A stretch of DNA of 64,000 bases from Hemerocallis citrina (GCA_017893485.1 JACEHZ010000371.1:186001-250000), one strand, 5' to 3'; numbered from the stretch's first letter, positions 24,480 through 38,100 are shown. Numbers and translations are program-made. Notes: generated by a model not told the origin, from the letters alone.

Positions 24480-25300
24480 AAAATCACAGTAATTTCTATG
24501 CTCGTCGGAATCCAACAAAATTTGAATTTTTGGAAAGCTAAGAACATCTACTACAACTCTCTAGTTAACTACTTTCTCAAGTTTAGTCAATAAGAGGCCG
24601 AAAAACTCCTAATCTTTCCAAACAGAAACTCAACAAGAGAAAGTTGCTGCTGTAATTTTGTAAAGATCATAAACGGTGCTACACTTATAGGAATCAAACA
24701 AAATTGGACTTTTTTTAAAGCTAAGAACATCTACTACATGTCTCTACTTGACAACTTTTTCAAGTTAAGTCAACAAGAGGTCGAAAACTCCCAATCTCTC
24801 CAAACAGAAACTGAGCAAAGAAGGTTGCTGCTGGAATTTTGTAAAGATCATAACCGGTGCTATACTTATCGAAATCTAACAAAATTAGGCTTTTTGGAAA
24901 TCTAAGAATATATAATACAAATCTCTAGTGACAAATTTTTCAAGTTAAGTCAACAAGAGTTCGAAAACTCCTAATCTCTCCAAACAGAAATTGAGCAAAG
25001 AAGGTTGTTGCTGGAATTTTGTAAAGATCATAACCGGTACTATACTTGTCACAATCTAACAAAATTGGGATTGTTGGAAAGCTAAGAATATCTACTACAA
25101 CCCGTTAGTTGAAACGTTTTCAAGTTAAGTCAACCAGATGTCGAAAACTCCTAATCTCTCCAAATAAAAATTCAGCAAAGAAGATTTCTACTGGAATTTT
25201 GTAAAGATCATCACCGGTGCTATACTTATCGGAATCTAACAAAATTGAGATTTTTGGAAAGCTAAGAATATATACTTCAATTCCCTAGTTGATAACTTTC
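24480..25300 (-). repeat. About 181-bp tandem array, second copy in LTR A
   Basis: Same array as 4375-5190. Units are marked by 'cgaaaactcc' near 24597, 24781, 24961 and 25141. About four copies, with each LTR having diverged separately since insertion. Confidence 0.85.
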
Positions 25301-26269
25301 TTGAATTCCTTATAGAACTCAAGTTTACTGATTTTTTTACACATAGAACAACATGGAAGTCTTCTAACAACCTAGGAGCAAATAAAGCATGCTACTACAA
25401 ACTTGATCTTTCATAAACTATAATTACCAAAAGAACTTGATTTTTTACAAGTATAAAAGTAAACATACAATTACTACTAAAGACTTTATCTTTCATGCAT
25501 TAAAAGTTCTACATATTACAAAAACTACTCTCTTATGAATTACAAGTTCCATATACAACAAAAGTCCACTTTTTTTATGAACTAGAAGTTACACATACAA
25601 CTAAAAACTAATCTTTTAGTGTTCTAATTAAGCTTTCCGCTTTAATCATGTATGTAGATATTCTTAATTCATCTATTCTTATATGCACATGGATTTAGTC
25701 CAAGTTGTTATATTTTATTTAGAATAAACCATGTGTTTATATTTTATTAATAATAATAACAACAATGATAATAATAACAACAATTTGTTTCAGTTCCACC
25801 ATCCAATTCCTTTTCCTTTATGTGTTCATTTTGATCAACCATTGTTTATATGCACATGATTCTTAATCCAAGTTGTAAAAAAATGAGAACAACAATAACC
25901 ATAATAACAATTAACAACAAATGTTCACAAAAGATTCAATCTTTCTGTTGTTTTATTTGAGTTCTACCATTCAACCTCTTCATGTGATCATTTGATCCAC
26001 ACTACTCATATGCACATGAATCTTAGTCCAAATTGTTAACATATAACAATGAGAAGAAGAAAAAAAAACAAACAATTAAATACAATAAGAGTTAGAGAAA
26101 CCCCCACCTTGATTACTAAGTAGGAAGAACTAGCCTAGCTTCCTTCTCCTTCCTCCTAGCTCATGCTTGAACCAACAATTGAGAACTCTCTATTTAAAAC
26201 TTTTCTCTCTTTCTTTGCTTTTCAATTTTTTTTCTCTTGGCAAATGAGGCAAAGGGTGAAGGGTGGGGG

Positions 26270-26277
26270 TATTTATA
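26270..26277 (-). promoter_or_regulatory. TATA box of the 5' LTR of element A
   Basis: TATAAATA on the minus strand, followed by CCCCC. This would be the promoter driving A. Element D inserted about 100 bp upstream of it in transcription sense (26377), separating it from the rest of U3. Confidence 0.65.
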
Positions 26278-26377
26278 GGAAAATGAGAGAGTGAGAGTAA
26301 GAGAGGGTGAGTGTTTGAGTTGGGGTTTGGCCTTGGGAAACTTGGCCGGCCATTTGATAGGGTAGGGGTGAGGGGTG

Positions 26378-27620
26378 TGTAACGCCCCGAATCCCAAATA
26401 CACTGAATTCGAGATGTTCTACAGGATCTTTTCACTTTCTTCAGTACAATTTTACAAGGAATTAAAACTTTTCACTTTACATCAGAGTTTACATCATATT
26501 ACACTTTTCATTTGCACAGCGGAAGTAAAAATATACAACATTTGAATAAATGTACAATAACATGGTGAAATCTTTATGCATCCATTCCTCTTTAACCTTT
26601 AACATGTCATTTATCCTGCATACAAACTGTGGGTACGTCAGTTTATTCAACCGACAATAATTATACATGGCCATCCTCTCTATGCCAGAAACAGTATAAC
26701 GATTCTCATTTCTTAACAGATCACAAACTTGTTCACATTCAAAATAAAAGAAAAGAGGGAAATCTTAATGATGTCGTGTTGTGATTGTGCACTTAGTCCT
26801 TAATGCAATTACTTGATTTATATGACACTAATGCGCACTTGTTCGGATTCTATGCATCCCATACTACATAGGTCCGAGGGCAAGCCTCTTAATCGTTCTT
26901 CATTTTTGTAGGGTTCAATCCCTCGCCATGACTTAATCTACTACTGTAATTATGGTGAGTATCCTAGATGATCTATGAGTACAAGCACGTGCACTGGACC
27001 CTGAAGGGGAACCCCACGCCATGTCTTGACTCATCAAGCATGCATTCTGTGGCAATTCAGCCTCCTCCCTGAACACGATCCTCTTGCAGTCACCAAACAT
27101 TCTACAAGCGTGACTAAAGTCCGATCATTACTGAGTTGCGCCCACGCCATGTCTTGACTCATCAAGCATGCATTCTGTGGCTCACACACCCGCACCGTAA
27201 ACTCTAGTTCTCATACTTATGTTTTCTCTCACTTTCATCACATCTCCACTATGTATTAATTATTAGAATCATGAATAAAAATCAAAGCTGTAGAGTTAGC
27301 CTCTCCACTAAACCGGACTTATTCATTTCATGTTCACAAGACCAACCTTGGTCTTCTTTTCAATTTCATTACATTTCCACTGTCGGGGGAGACTTAGCTA
27401 CTCTTTTGTTCAATTTCCAATTCACAACTTCCAATCTGAGCATTTCTAACTGATGAATTCATTTTTCATTGCCTCAGCATATCATTTTCTTAACTTTCAT
27501 ATTCATGTAATTCCCAATTCAAAACTATGATTCATTTCATGTAAATCTCAATTCAAAACAATAATTTATTTCCTGTAAAATTCATGCAACAACAGAATAG
27601 AGTTTATCAACATCAATCAC
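26378..27620 (-). repeat. 3' LTR of element D, first part
   Basis: Matches 40292-41534. Interrupted at ATCAC (27616-27620) by solo LTR S3. The near-palindrome gggttcaatccc is at 26911-26922. A direct repeat of 'cacgccatgtcttgactcatcaagcatgc' type occurs near 27012 and 27146, each followed by gcattctgtgg. Confidence 0.92.
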
Positions 27621-28212
27621 TGTAATATCCCGGACGGATATTAACTCATAGAAATTACTATTTTATTATTATTTTATTATTATTTTATTTTAATTCCAAA
27701 ATCAGATTATTTTGGTGATTTTTCGCCGGGTTGCCCACAAACAGTGTCTACGCGCACCTATCGGTCGGTGTGCATCCGAAGCGCATCAAATTGATAGCGC
27801 GATCCTCCAAATTAATAATAAAATTTATTTTACTATTATTTTCTAAATTAAACTATTTCATGAAAATTTTATGAGGATTTTATAAGGAAATTTTTGTATA
27901 CACATACATGTACACATACATACAATTGTATGGTACTTAGTACATTATACAAAGTATATGGCATATACTCAAAAAACAATGTACTTACTCTTGTCATGGC
28001 AACTTAATTAGAAGGTTAAGGTTTGATTAGGAGGTTTAATATAGGGTTTGTATGCATGAGAAGTGTTAAAACCCTTCTAGAAACCTTATCCCTCCACCTC
28101 ACCACCCTACACCATACCCCTCCCCCCCTAGGGTATGGCCGGCCACCCCCTTCCTTGGGGTTTTTGTGCAAAAGTGAGCACAATTTTGCACTTGCCACCT
28201 CCTAGTCCCTCC

Positions 28213-28220
28213 TATAAATA
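28213..28220 (+). promoter_or_regulatory. TATA box of solo LTR S3
   Basis: tataaata followed by ccccctc, the same TATA-plus-C context as in the other LTRs. A purine-rich stretch (aaagaaaagaaaag) follows at 28250-28300. Confidence 0.6.
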
Positions 28221-28788
28221 CCCCCTCATTCTCCTCCTTCTATCATTTTAGAAAACAAAAAGAAAGAAAGAAAAGAAAAGAAAAGAAAAGAAAGAGAGAA
28301 CAAAGATTAACTTGAGAGTTTTGTTTTGTAGGTTGTTAGAAGCTTTCTAAAAAGCTAGGGGAAGGAGAAGGTTAGCAAGCTAGTCCTTCCAAAAAAGGCT
28401 AAGGTGGGGGTTTCTTCATGCTTCTTTGATTGTTTGTTTGTTTGTTTTGTTGTTTGACTTCTTCTCATCTTCTTGTTTTGTTTTGTTTTTTGGGTTTGTT
28501 CTTGTGAATGAGTGTGTTGTATGTTATGGAAAATAAAAGAAAGAAAGTAATGGTAGTGACTACTAACATATAAAGATCACATCTTTATTATTGTAGTTGT
28601 TGTTTTGTATGTTATTGGACAAAAAGTTCACATAATGCATATGATCTTGAACATACAACCACTTAAGGTTGTATGACTTGGATGAGAACTACACATAAGC
28701 ATATGAATGCATTTTACAACCATTGTGGGTTGTAGGACTTTGATTAGACTTGGACTAATAATAATGAGCATATGTTTTATTGTATTTT

Positions 28789-29140
28789 ATTAAAAAGATC
28801 TTCTCTTTTTATTAACCACTAGTTGTAGATTAAAAAGATCTTTTCTTTTTATTGATCACTAGTTGTAGATTAAAAAGATCTTCTCTTTTTATTAATCACT
28901 AGTTGTAGATTAAAAAGATCTTTTCTTTTTATTGATCACTAGTTGTAGATTAAAAAGATCTTCTCTTTTTATTAATCACTAGTTGTAGATTAAAAAGATC
29001 TTTTCTTTTATTGAACACTAGTTGTAGATTAAAAAGATCTTCTCTTTTTATTAATCACTAGTTGTAGCTATTAAAAAGATCTTTTCTTTTTAATCACTAG
29101 TTGTAGAAATAAATGAAAAAGATCTTTTTCTTTCATATTT
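28789..29140 (+). repeat. 40-bp tandem array in S3
   Basis: Units start attaaaaagatcttctcttt and end cactagttgtag, at 28789, 28829, 28869, 28909, 28949 and 28989, then decay. Two variants alternate (cttctc...attaatcac and cttttc...attgatcac), giving an 80-bp higher-order unit. The core aaaagatctttt is a perfect palindrome in one variant. Confidence 0.9.
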
Positions 29141-30015
29141 ACTAGTTGTAGAGTAAAGTAAGATAAAAATGATCTTTTCTTTTATCACTAGTAATAATAA
29201 AGACTAGTAAGCAACTAAGTAGTAGCATGCTAAAATATAAAGTAGTAGTAGGTGATTAAATGAGGTAGTAGTAGCTTGTTGATTAAATAAAGTAGTAATA
29301 GTATGTTGATTAATAAGGTAGTAGTAGTATGGTTGATTAAATAAAGTAGTAGTATGTTGATTAAAGGAAGAAGTGGTAGTAAGTAGTATAGATGTTTATG
29401 TCCATAAAGTAGTAGTAGTAATAGATAGTTGTATGTTGTGATTTTGATAAGAATAGTAGTAGATAGTTGGGTGTTATGTTCTTGACTAAAATAAAGTAGT
29501 AATAATGGTAGATAGTTGTATGTTGTGCTTTTGATTAAAATGGAGTAGTAATAGTAGTAGATGATTGTAGATGTTTATTTTGTGCTCATAAAGTAGATAC
29601 CATGCTAAGATTATATTAGCATAATGTAGATATGCTTAGAATGTTGGAGGACTTTTTCTAAAAATATCCAACCATGTTTCATGCTTAGTTAGTTGTAGGA
29701 TTTCTTCAAAAAAAATATCCTACCATGTTTTCATGCTTAGTTAGTTGAAGGATTTCTTCTATAAATATCCTATCATGTTTAGAATGTTGTAGGATGTTTT
29801 ATAAAAATATCCCATCATGCTTTATGTTTAGAATGTTGTAGGATTAATTCTAAAAATATCCTAGCATGCTTTATTCACTCTAAAAATATCTAGCATACTT
29901 ATTGATGTTTAGAATGTTGGGGGAGTAATTCTAAAATTGCCTATCATATGTAGGAATGACATATATGTTGTAGGTTTCTTTCTAAGATTACCTATCACAT
30001 TTTTTAAGCTTAAAA

Positions 30016-30289
30016 TGTTGTAGTATGCTTCCTAAAATTAACCATCATGTTTTAGGAATGCTATTTCATGTTAAAATGTTGTAGGACAAAATCTAAGAGT
30101 TTCCTACCATGTTTAGATCCACTCATTTATGCTTAGAATGTTGTAGGATGCAATCTAAGAGTTTCCTACCATATTTAGATTCACTCATTCATGCTTAGAA
30201 TGTTGTAGGAATCAATCTAAGAGTTTCCTACCATGCTTGGATTAATTTCATTATGCTTAGGATGTTGTAGGATCCATAATAAAATTACT
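30016..30289 (+). repeat. 62-bp tandem array in S3
   Basis: gttgtagga recurs at 30078, 30140, 30202 and 30264, exactly 62 bp apart. Each unit also contains 'ctaagagtttcctaccat' and 'atgcttagaat'. More diverged relatives of the 'gaatgttgtaggat' phrase extend back to about 29640. Confidence 0.85.
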
Positions 30290-30870
30290 TACCGTGTTAG
30301 TTTAATTGTAGGTATGTAATATACCATGCTAGTTAATTGTAGGTATGTAATATACCATGCTAGTTAATTGTAGGTATGTGATATACCATGCCAAGTTAAA
30401 TTGTAGGTAAGTGATATACCATGCTAGTTTTATCTATGCCATGCTAGCTTAATTACAAGTAAGTTGCATACCATGCTAGTTTGATTGTAGGTATGTGATA
30501 TACCATATTATCTTAAATTGTAGGTAAGTGATATACCATGCTAGTTTTATCTATGCCATGCTAGCTTAATTACAAGTGAGTTGCATACCATGCTAGTTTG
30601 ATTGTAGGTATGTGATATACCATGTTAGCTTAAATTGTAGGTAAGTGATATACCATGCTAGTTTTATCTATGCCATGCTAGCTTAATTACAAGTAAGTTG
30701 CATACCATGCTAGTTTGATTGTAGGTATGTGATATACCATGTTAGTTTAATTATAGATATGCCATGCTAGTTTAACTACAAGTAAGTTGTATGCCATTCT
30801 AACTTAATTGTAAGTAAGTTGTATGTCATGCTAGTTTAGATTGTGAGTAAGTTGTATACCATACTAGGTT
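30290..30870 (+). repeat. 117-bp higher-order array in S3
   Basis: tagttttatctatgccatgc recurs at 30425, 30542 and 30659 (117 bp apart). Within each unit, shorter related phrases such as 'ttgtaggtatgtgatatacc' and 'atgctagtt' repeat, indicating expansion from a smaller unit. Confidence 0.85.
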
Positions 30871-31599
30871 ACATGAATACTCATGTTTACATGGTACCCA
30901 TGCTTAGATAAGTGTTCGTTCATGCTATGTTAGTAGATGATCATTATTCATGCTACGTAAGTAGGTATCATGCTAATTATTGATCATGTTAAGTTAATGA
31001 TATCCATACTATGATATTCATGCTTAGATTAAAGAAACTACCCACGGTTAGTTGTAGTGATGTTATGTTGTGTTCTATACCATGCTAAAGTTCAAATACT
31101 TTCTTAGAATGTTGTAGGAGTAGTGTTAGAATTACCTACTATGCCTTGGAATGTTGCTTGTTCATACTAGTTGGGTTGTGGTGATTAGTCATGATAAGTA
31201 GTAAGCTTTCATGATCAATTTGTAACCTACGCTTGACTATAGTGGACTTCATGTCTAGGTCGTAAGTGATTTTCATGCTTGAGCTCGATGTAAGCATAAG
31301 CATTAATCACATTCATACATAGGAGTATCATGGTGGTTGTGTTATATGATTAGATTGTCGTAGGAAGATGCTTGCGGTTGTATGCCATGCTTAAGGCGCT
31401 ATAGGTTGAAGTAATAAGGATTGGGAAGACCACTAGTAATAGTTAGTTGATAAAGGCCGTTTTGTCGCCTTCGGTTCTTCCTTAGTAGAATACCGATCAT
31501 AGACTACTAGTAGATTCTTCTGTTGCTTCTAACGATAGAAGATTAAGTTTGTTAGTAAGCACGTTTGGTTGCTTCTAGGATTGGTTACCTGTATGGTTG

Positions 31600-31880
31600 T
31601 TTGCATATGGTTATGCTCGTACGTGGCTCGACTGGCCCGTATGTAGCTATGGGTCTCATACGTAGCTTAGTTGGCTCGTATGTAGGTTGTTGTCTCGTAC
31701 GCGGCCCGACCGGCCCGTGCGTAGCTGTTGGTCTCATACGCGGCTTATTTGGCTGGTATGTACGTGGTTATCTCCTACGAGGTTCGCCTGGCTCGTAGGT
31801 AGTTATTGTTTCATACGTAGCTTATTGGCTCGTATGTGGTTGTTACTCGTGTATAGCCTGTTAGCTAGTACACAGTTCGT
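31600..31880 (+). repeat. 39-bp tandem array in S3
   Basis: About seven units of the type gtctcatacgtagcttagtt followed by ggctcgtatgtaggttgtt. The 39-bp length keeps reading frames open for about 77 codons (31565-31798), but the product is simply the repeat read through, so I do not call a gene. Confidence 0.8.
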
Positions 31881-33419
31881 TGTGCTCGTCTGGGGTGATA
31901 TTACCACCCTAAGGGCTATCGACCATCAAGACATATGTTTTCTCACCCTAAGGAACTGTGGAGGAGTCACTCCTTGTGTACCGTCGAATCTTAACCAGGG
32001 TGGGTTGATCGAGGACTGGAGTATAGACAAAATCCAAGTCTAGGGTAGCGGCATGCGTGTATATTCGCACGGCCAAAGTCTTGGATCGATGAGCCACGAA
32101 CCAGATCCTGAGGGATTCTGGTAAGTCTAGGTTGAGCAGCCTAGTAGAGTTGTCTTGCGAAGTCTACTTTAAAGGCCTAGCATGATTGTGTTTATAATAT
32201 TGTCATCCCTAGGATTGTTCGAGTCAGGGACATCATTAGGATGGTGACTTACAAGGATCATTTTACTTAAACCCTTTTGCCGGGAGAGAGGAGTCAGTTG
32301 TAGGGGGCCCCTTACACTAACTCGTCCCTTGAGGCAGATCATAGGTGGTGTATTGGGTTGTACCTTCCCGTCAAAGGGATACGTACGGTGCCGTCTCACA
32401 AGTTGAGGACACGGGTTGCGTATCTCGCGCTGTTAATTCCTGAGGTGCCGTGGCTGGGGGTGCCACAGGATGCATTGTGCAGTCCTGCGCTTGCGATACC
32501 CCAGAGGGTGCCACAGGGTAGGCTTCGCGCTACCCTGCGCTTGCGAAACCCTATAGTTTGATTTTGGAATGACGCCCGATACGTTGGGTTCGTCTATTTT
32601 GAGAGAGGTCCGGTTGGCCGGGTCGCAGTGGCGAACATAGACACCGCTGGCGAAATGCAATAGTGGGACTTGACCACATCTGCAACCTCATTAGCCACGT
32701 GTAGGTGTCAGGAACAGGTTGAGTACAATTAGAAGTTCATAACGCGGGTTCAATCCCTATATATGGAGAAACGGCTTGAGATGGAGTCGCATGTAGTATG
32801 GGCTGCATGTTGCTTTCAGGGACTTGCTGACATTAGAATAGGAAGTGTCCTAGTTCTGTTTTAAATACCGCATTAGAGTCTGGTCTTAGCACTCACGAAC
32901 ACTTAAACTACACCAACACCATTGCTATATTTTGTATATTGTTTGGGAGATCCGCTGCTATATGATCAGCCTTTAAGCGTCAGTGAATACTGACATCCCC
33001 ACTTCCATAGGTACTGGATCGCCGAAGTACAAAGGCGAAATTCAGGAGGACTCAAGGCAAGGAAAGCAAGGAGTCAGTGTTATGTTTAGTTCCACTGCAG
33101 TATATGTACTGATTATGCATTAGTTGAGAAGTACTCTGATGTAAGATGTTGAAGGTTGTAATACTTAGAAATGTAAAGGTAATATTGTAACTCTATTGTA
33201 AGGTATTACAGTTGTACAATATTCAGACTTGTAACACATTGTGTATTGAATAAAAAGTTTTAAATTCTCCTGTTTTTCTGTGTATTGTGACTAATTGAAG
33301 AAAAGGTCTTGGCTCGTGTCACGGTTTCCCAGTATTGAAAATCGGGGCGCTACAATCACGAGGTTCACAATCTTCAATATAAACTGAAATAAGATTCTCT
33401 GACTTATCAAAGACACTCT

Positions 33420-34202
33420 GGACAGTCGACTTGGAACATTCCAGTCGACTTGAACAGTCAATACAAGTTCTTCATAAACATTCGGGAGAGTCGACTGCTG
33501 CACTTGAGCAGTCGGCTGCTCCGCAACTTTTCATGCTCAAATGTTATTCTCGTGACAGTCGACTATCAACAAATCAGTCGTCTGTCCTGGTCTTAACAGT
33601 ACATATCCATGTTCAGCTCAGTCGACTTGCTACTCGCATTAGGTCGACTGGACAGGTTCACATTTCAAATTAAGGATTATCTTTCCAACAGTTCTTACAT
33701 GCACATGTATCATGGAGTCAAATTACAATATACATACATTCATGCTACATAAACACGAAATTTCTTACTGTTCAATAACATCGCAACATGGAATTTCAAG
33801 TCACTAATATTGTCTTTTCAAGGAAGTGTTTAAACGTGCATTTACACTTGTTCGTAACTTTCTTGCAGAGATGAAAAATTAATCTCAATTTATTACACTA
33901 GGACAACACAATGGAAATATCTCATTTCATGGAAGTACAGCGATATTCATAGTTTAATCAATGCATCGGTCGACTGTTCTTATCATCAGTCGACTGCACT
34001 AGTCAATTCAGTTTTTATCAATTATCACTAGTTCTTTTTCCACATGCTCATGGCTCCTCAGTCATGTATATCATGAAGGATATGAGTTTAGCCTTACTAT
34101 TTCATTTTTAATTATACACATATATGTCATGAAACTTCTAACAAAACATGTAACAGATGTCTCGTACCAGTCGACTTATCCAAACGGCAGTCGACTGTAC
34201 CG
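33420..34202. promoter_or_regulatory. Cluster of GTCGAC-centred palindromes in the D 3' LTR
   Basis: About 13 copies or near-copies of cagtcgactg (for example near 33425, 33443, 33488, 33557, 33620, 33967, 33988, 34168 and 34188) in under 800 bp. They are spaced irregularly, so this is not a simple tandem array. The matching cluster in the other LTR is at 41596-42374. A protein binding site is a possibility only. Confidence 0.55.
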
Positions 34203-34568
34203 ACCCAATTCGTCATTGTTTGCAGTGCCATTATTTCACTAATAGTCCTCCACAATCATCATCATAAACATATTCAAGCAATTCTAGTACGTTTGAATTT
34301 ACTACTCATAAGCAATAGCAACAATCATCATAATCATGGCATATTTTCTACATTAGAAGTCCTGAGAAACACCCACCTTATTGACGAAGTAATCGAAGTC
34401 CAGAAAAGCTACTTAATGCAATGCACCTTCCTTGTTCCTTGCTCCTTGCTCCTTGCCGAAGATCTCCAGATGATGATGCCCGGTCTCCACACACAACTCT
34501 CTCACAATAATAATCTTATAAAATAATCTTAGTGTAAAGAACAATGGATGAGAGGGGGGGGGGGGGGG

Positions 34569-34576
34569 TATTTATA
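34569..34576 (-). promoter_or_regulatory. TATA box of the 3' LTR of element D
   Basis: TATAAATA on the minus strand, followed immediately by a run of about 15 C (G run 34554-34568 on +). The other LTR has the same box at 42739-42746 with a shorter run. Confidence 0.65.
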
Positions 34577-35061
34577 CACCAAATGGAGTGAGATGGAGGG
34601 CCAGGATTCGGTAGATGGTTATAGGATCAAAGGCTAGGATTGACTAGGGAGTTGTGATAACCACCCACACTCCAAATAACTACCCACACTCCTACCCACT
34701 TCTCTACCCAAAACCGGCCAAACCAAAAAGGGTGTGCTCTACGCATGTATGCAACATGCACGTGTATGCACAAATCACCCTACAAGAATTTGTACACCAT
34801 GACAAGTCTAAAAAAAGGGAATGCTACACACTACAAGTTGTAGAGAATAAAAGATTAGTTCCATGGGCTTAAATTAATTGGGCCAAGATAAATAATTTAA
34901 AAGAAAAATAAGTAAACTAACATTTGGGCTTTAGGAAAATGCTTTATAGAAAACAATATTCTTATTCATCATGTTGAAAATAATAGTCAAAATATTACAC
35001 GTGCACACTACGTGCAAAAAAATAAATAATTTTCATATATTTGAAAAATCAGGGTATTACA

Positions 35062-35076
35062 TCACTCCCTCCTTAG
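35062..35076 (-). other. Polypurine tract of element D
   Basis: On the minus strand CTAAGGAGGGAGTGA sits directly before the LTR start TGTAATACCC. Confidence 0.87.
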
Positions 35077-35163
35077 AATAGTTCCGTCCCCGGAACTACA
35101 GTCAAGAGCGAGAAAAACAGAAAATACAATACAACAACAAGAACATAAGATACAAAGATACAA

Positions 35164-38100
35164 TCAAGCAAAAAGCTCAGGATAGTCCTTCAACATCCTC
35201 TCCTCAGATTCCCAAGTAGCCTCTTCAACCAAATGGTTCCTCCAGACTACCTTGACCATCGGTATCGTCTTATTCCTCAAGACTTTTTCTTGACGATCAA
35301 CAACCTCTACAGGAGACTCGATGTAATTCAGATCCAACTGCAAACCTTCCGGCACTTTAGGCAAATGATGACTCGGATCTGGAATATAACCTTTCAGCAT
35401 AGACACATGAAAGACATTGTGCACCTGAGACAACTCTTCCGGTAATTCAAGCCGGTAAGCAGTTTTCCCGATCATTTTCAATATCTTGTATGGGCCTATA
35501 AACCTCAGAGCTAACTTCCCGCCTTTGCCAAATCGAACCACACCTTTACTGGGTGATACCTTCAGAAAGACGAAGTCACCAACCTCAAACTCAAGGTCCC
35601 TTCTCCGGTTGTCTGCATAGCTTTTCTGCCTGCTCTGAGCTTCCACCAACCTTTTCCTGATCAGAACAATCTTCTCAGAGGTTTGCTGCACAAGCTCAGG
35701 ACCAAACAACTAACGCTCCCCAACTTCATACCAACAAACAGGAGTCTTGCACTCCCTGCCATACAAAGCTTCGTACGGCGCCATCCCGATGCTAGTCTGA
35801 AAACTGTTGTTGTAGGCGAACTCTACCAAAGGTAAATGCCTTTCCCAACTGCCTCCAAAGTCTAGTATGCAACACTGAAGCATATCCTCAAGAATACGGT
35901 TGACTCTCTCGGTCTGCCCATCGGTTTGCGGATGAAAAGCAGTGCTGAAATATGTCTTGGTACCCAAAGCTGTCTGAAGACTTCTCCAGAAATGCGAAGT
36001 AAACTGCGCATCTCGATCAGACACAATAGTTGAGGGAACACCATGAAGCCTGACGATCTCGCCAACATACAACTCAGCCAACTTGTTCATCGAAGCAGTG
36101 AGTTTCATTGCCAAAAAGTGAGCGGACTTGGTCAGTCGATCGACTATAACCCAAATCGCATCATTGCCTTTAGGACTCTTAGGCAATCCCGTAATGAAAT
36201 CCATACTGATGTTATCCCACTTCCATTCCGGAATAGGTAACGGCTGTAATAGACCTCCGGGTCTCTGATTTTCGGCTTTGACTTGCTGACAAACCTCACA
36301 CTTCACAACAAAATCAGCCACAACCCGCTTCAAACCTGACCACCAGAAATGCTGTTTGATGTCTTTGTACATCTTAGTACTCCCAAGATGTACCGACAAA
36401 AGAGTAGCATGCGCCTCCTGAAGAATACTCTATTTCAAGTCCGCCTGATTTGGAACACACAGTCTATCTCCGAACCACAGCACTCCATCCTTGGTTTGAA
36501 ATTCGGGCAACCTGCCAGCATCAACCTGCTCCTTCATCTCTAAGATATCAGCATCCACTTCCTGACTTGCAATGATCCTTGCATTCAAAGTAGGCTGAAG
36601 CCTCAACTGAGCCAAAGATGCTCCCAATCCTTGCAAGACAACCTCAATACCTGCTCGGTCCAACTCCTCAATCAGATGCTTCTGAGTTGTAATCAAACTG
36701 GCCAAACTGCTCTTGCGACTAAGTGCATCAGCCACAACATTAGCCTTTCCAGGATGATACTTGATCTCAGGTCGCATATCCTCGAGCACTTCTAACCATC
36801 TTCGCTGCCTCAGATTCAGATCCCTCTGCTGATATGTGTACTTCAAGCTCTTATGGTCCGTGTACATGTTCAACTTCTCACCGTACACGTAGTGCCTCCA
36901 TTGCTTCAGGGCAAAGATAATCGCAGCCAACTCCAGATCATGAGTCGGGTAGTTTTTGTCATGTGGTCGTAGTTGCCTAGACCCATAAGCGATTACTCTT
37001 CCTTCTTGCATTAAGACACAACCAAGCCCACGATGTGAAGAATCGCTATAAACATCATACCCAACACCTGCTCTAGGCAAAGCCAAAATAGGTGCAGTAG
37101 TCAGCTTCTCTTTTAATTCCTGAAAGCTCGCATCACATTGCTCAGTCCACTTGAAGTTCACATTCTTCTTGGTCAGTCCAGTAAGCGGCACGACTATCTG
37201 AGCATAACCTCGAATGAACCTCCTGTAGTATCCAGTCATCCCAAGAAAACTTCTGACTTCCTTCACTGTAGTAGGCCTAGCCCAATCTCTCACTGCCTCT
37301 ATCTTCCGAGGGTCAGTTGCCACTCCCTCCTTAGAAAGGATGTGACCTAGGAATGCCACTTCAGATTTCCAGAAATCACACTTGGATAACTTGGCATACA
37401 ACTTCTGCTCTTCCAGCTTCTGCAAAACTGCTGCCAGATGCTCAGTGTGCTCCCCCTCTGACTTGGAGTACACGAGGATGTCGTCGATAAACACCACGAC
37501 GAAAGAATCAATGAACGGCCTCAGAACTCTGTTCATTAAATCCATGAAGATTGCAGGTGCATTCGTCACTCCAAATGGCATAACTAAGAATTCGTAATGC
37601 CCATGTCGAGTTCTAAATGCAGTCTTGTGCACATCTTCAGCTTTCACTCGCACTTGGTGATATCCTGATCGAAGATCTATTTTGGAGAAAACAGCTGCTC
37701 CTTGTAGACGATCGAACAAGTCATCAATTCGAGGAATATGATACTTATTCTGAACAGTGACCTTATTCAGCTCTCGGTAATCGATACACATTCTCATCGA
37801 TCCATCCTTCTTCTTTACCAAAAGCACTGGTGCTCCCCAAGGTGACGCACTAGGTTGAATAAAGCCTTTCTCCAACAGTTCCTTAATCTGCCGTTTCACC
37901 TCATCCTGTTCCACTGGAACCATCCTATATGGTGCTTTAGAAATGGGTGCACTTCCCGGTTGAACAGTGATGCTGAACTCTACATCACGATGCGGGGGTA
38001 ACCCAGGAAAATCATCCAAGAACACATTCGGATAGTCCCGAACCATAGGAATCCCTTGCACTTCCACAGGAGTCTCTTCCTTGCGGATAGTTGCCACCAG

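Larger units (their letters stand above)
22892..26377 (-). repeat. 5' LTR of element A, first part
   Basis: Matches 2827-6270 of the other LTR. It breaks at 26377 after gaggggtg where element D inserted, and continues at 43237-43732. Total length without the insertion is about 3.98 kb. The near-palindrome gggatttgaaccc is at 23404-23416. Confidence 0.92.
27621..33354 (+). mobile_element. Giant solo LTR S3 (5.7 kb) with internal tandem arrays
   Basis: A 5734-bp block inserted in the 3' LTR of D with a perfect duplication ATCAC (27616-27620 and 33355-33359). It starts TGTAATATCCC and ends GGGGCGCTACA, like the LTRs of A in sense orientation. It has a TATA box at 28213-28220. It contains no PBS, gag or pol, so it is a solo LTR. 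The middle holds four separate arrays with units of 40, 62, 117 and 39 bp. The 3' third (31900-33354) resembles other chromovirus LTR ends, including gggttcaatccc at 32746-32757. Confidence 0.85.
33360..35061 (-). repeat. 3' LTR of element D, second part
   Basis: Continuation of the D LTR after S3, matching 41535-43231. It contains the GTCGAC palindrome cluster (33420-34202) and a TATA box at 34569-34576. It ends ATTACA at 35061, next to the PPT. Without S3 the LTR is about 2945 bp, against 2940 bp for the other copy. Confidence 0.92.

Noticed and set aside
26190..26435. 81-codon minus-strand frame
   Set aside because: It spans the junction of LTR A and element D and is low complexity, so it is an accident of insertion.
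28789..29140. CRISPR-like array
   Set aside because: Units are contiguous without unique spacers and lie in a plant LTR; it is a tandem repeat.
31565..31798. Repetitive 77-codon protein (VRG/GLIRG repeats)
   Set aside because: It is a by-product of the 39-bp array, whose length is a multiple of three.
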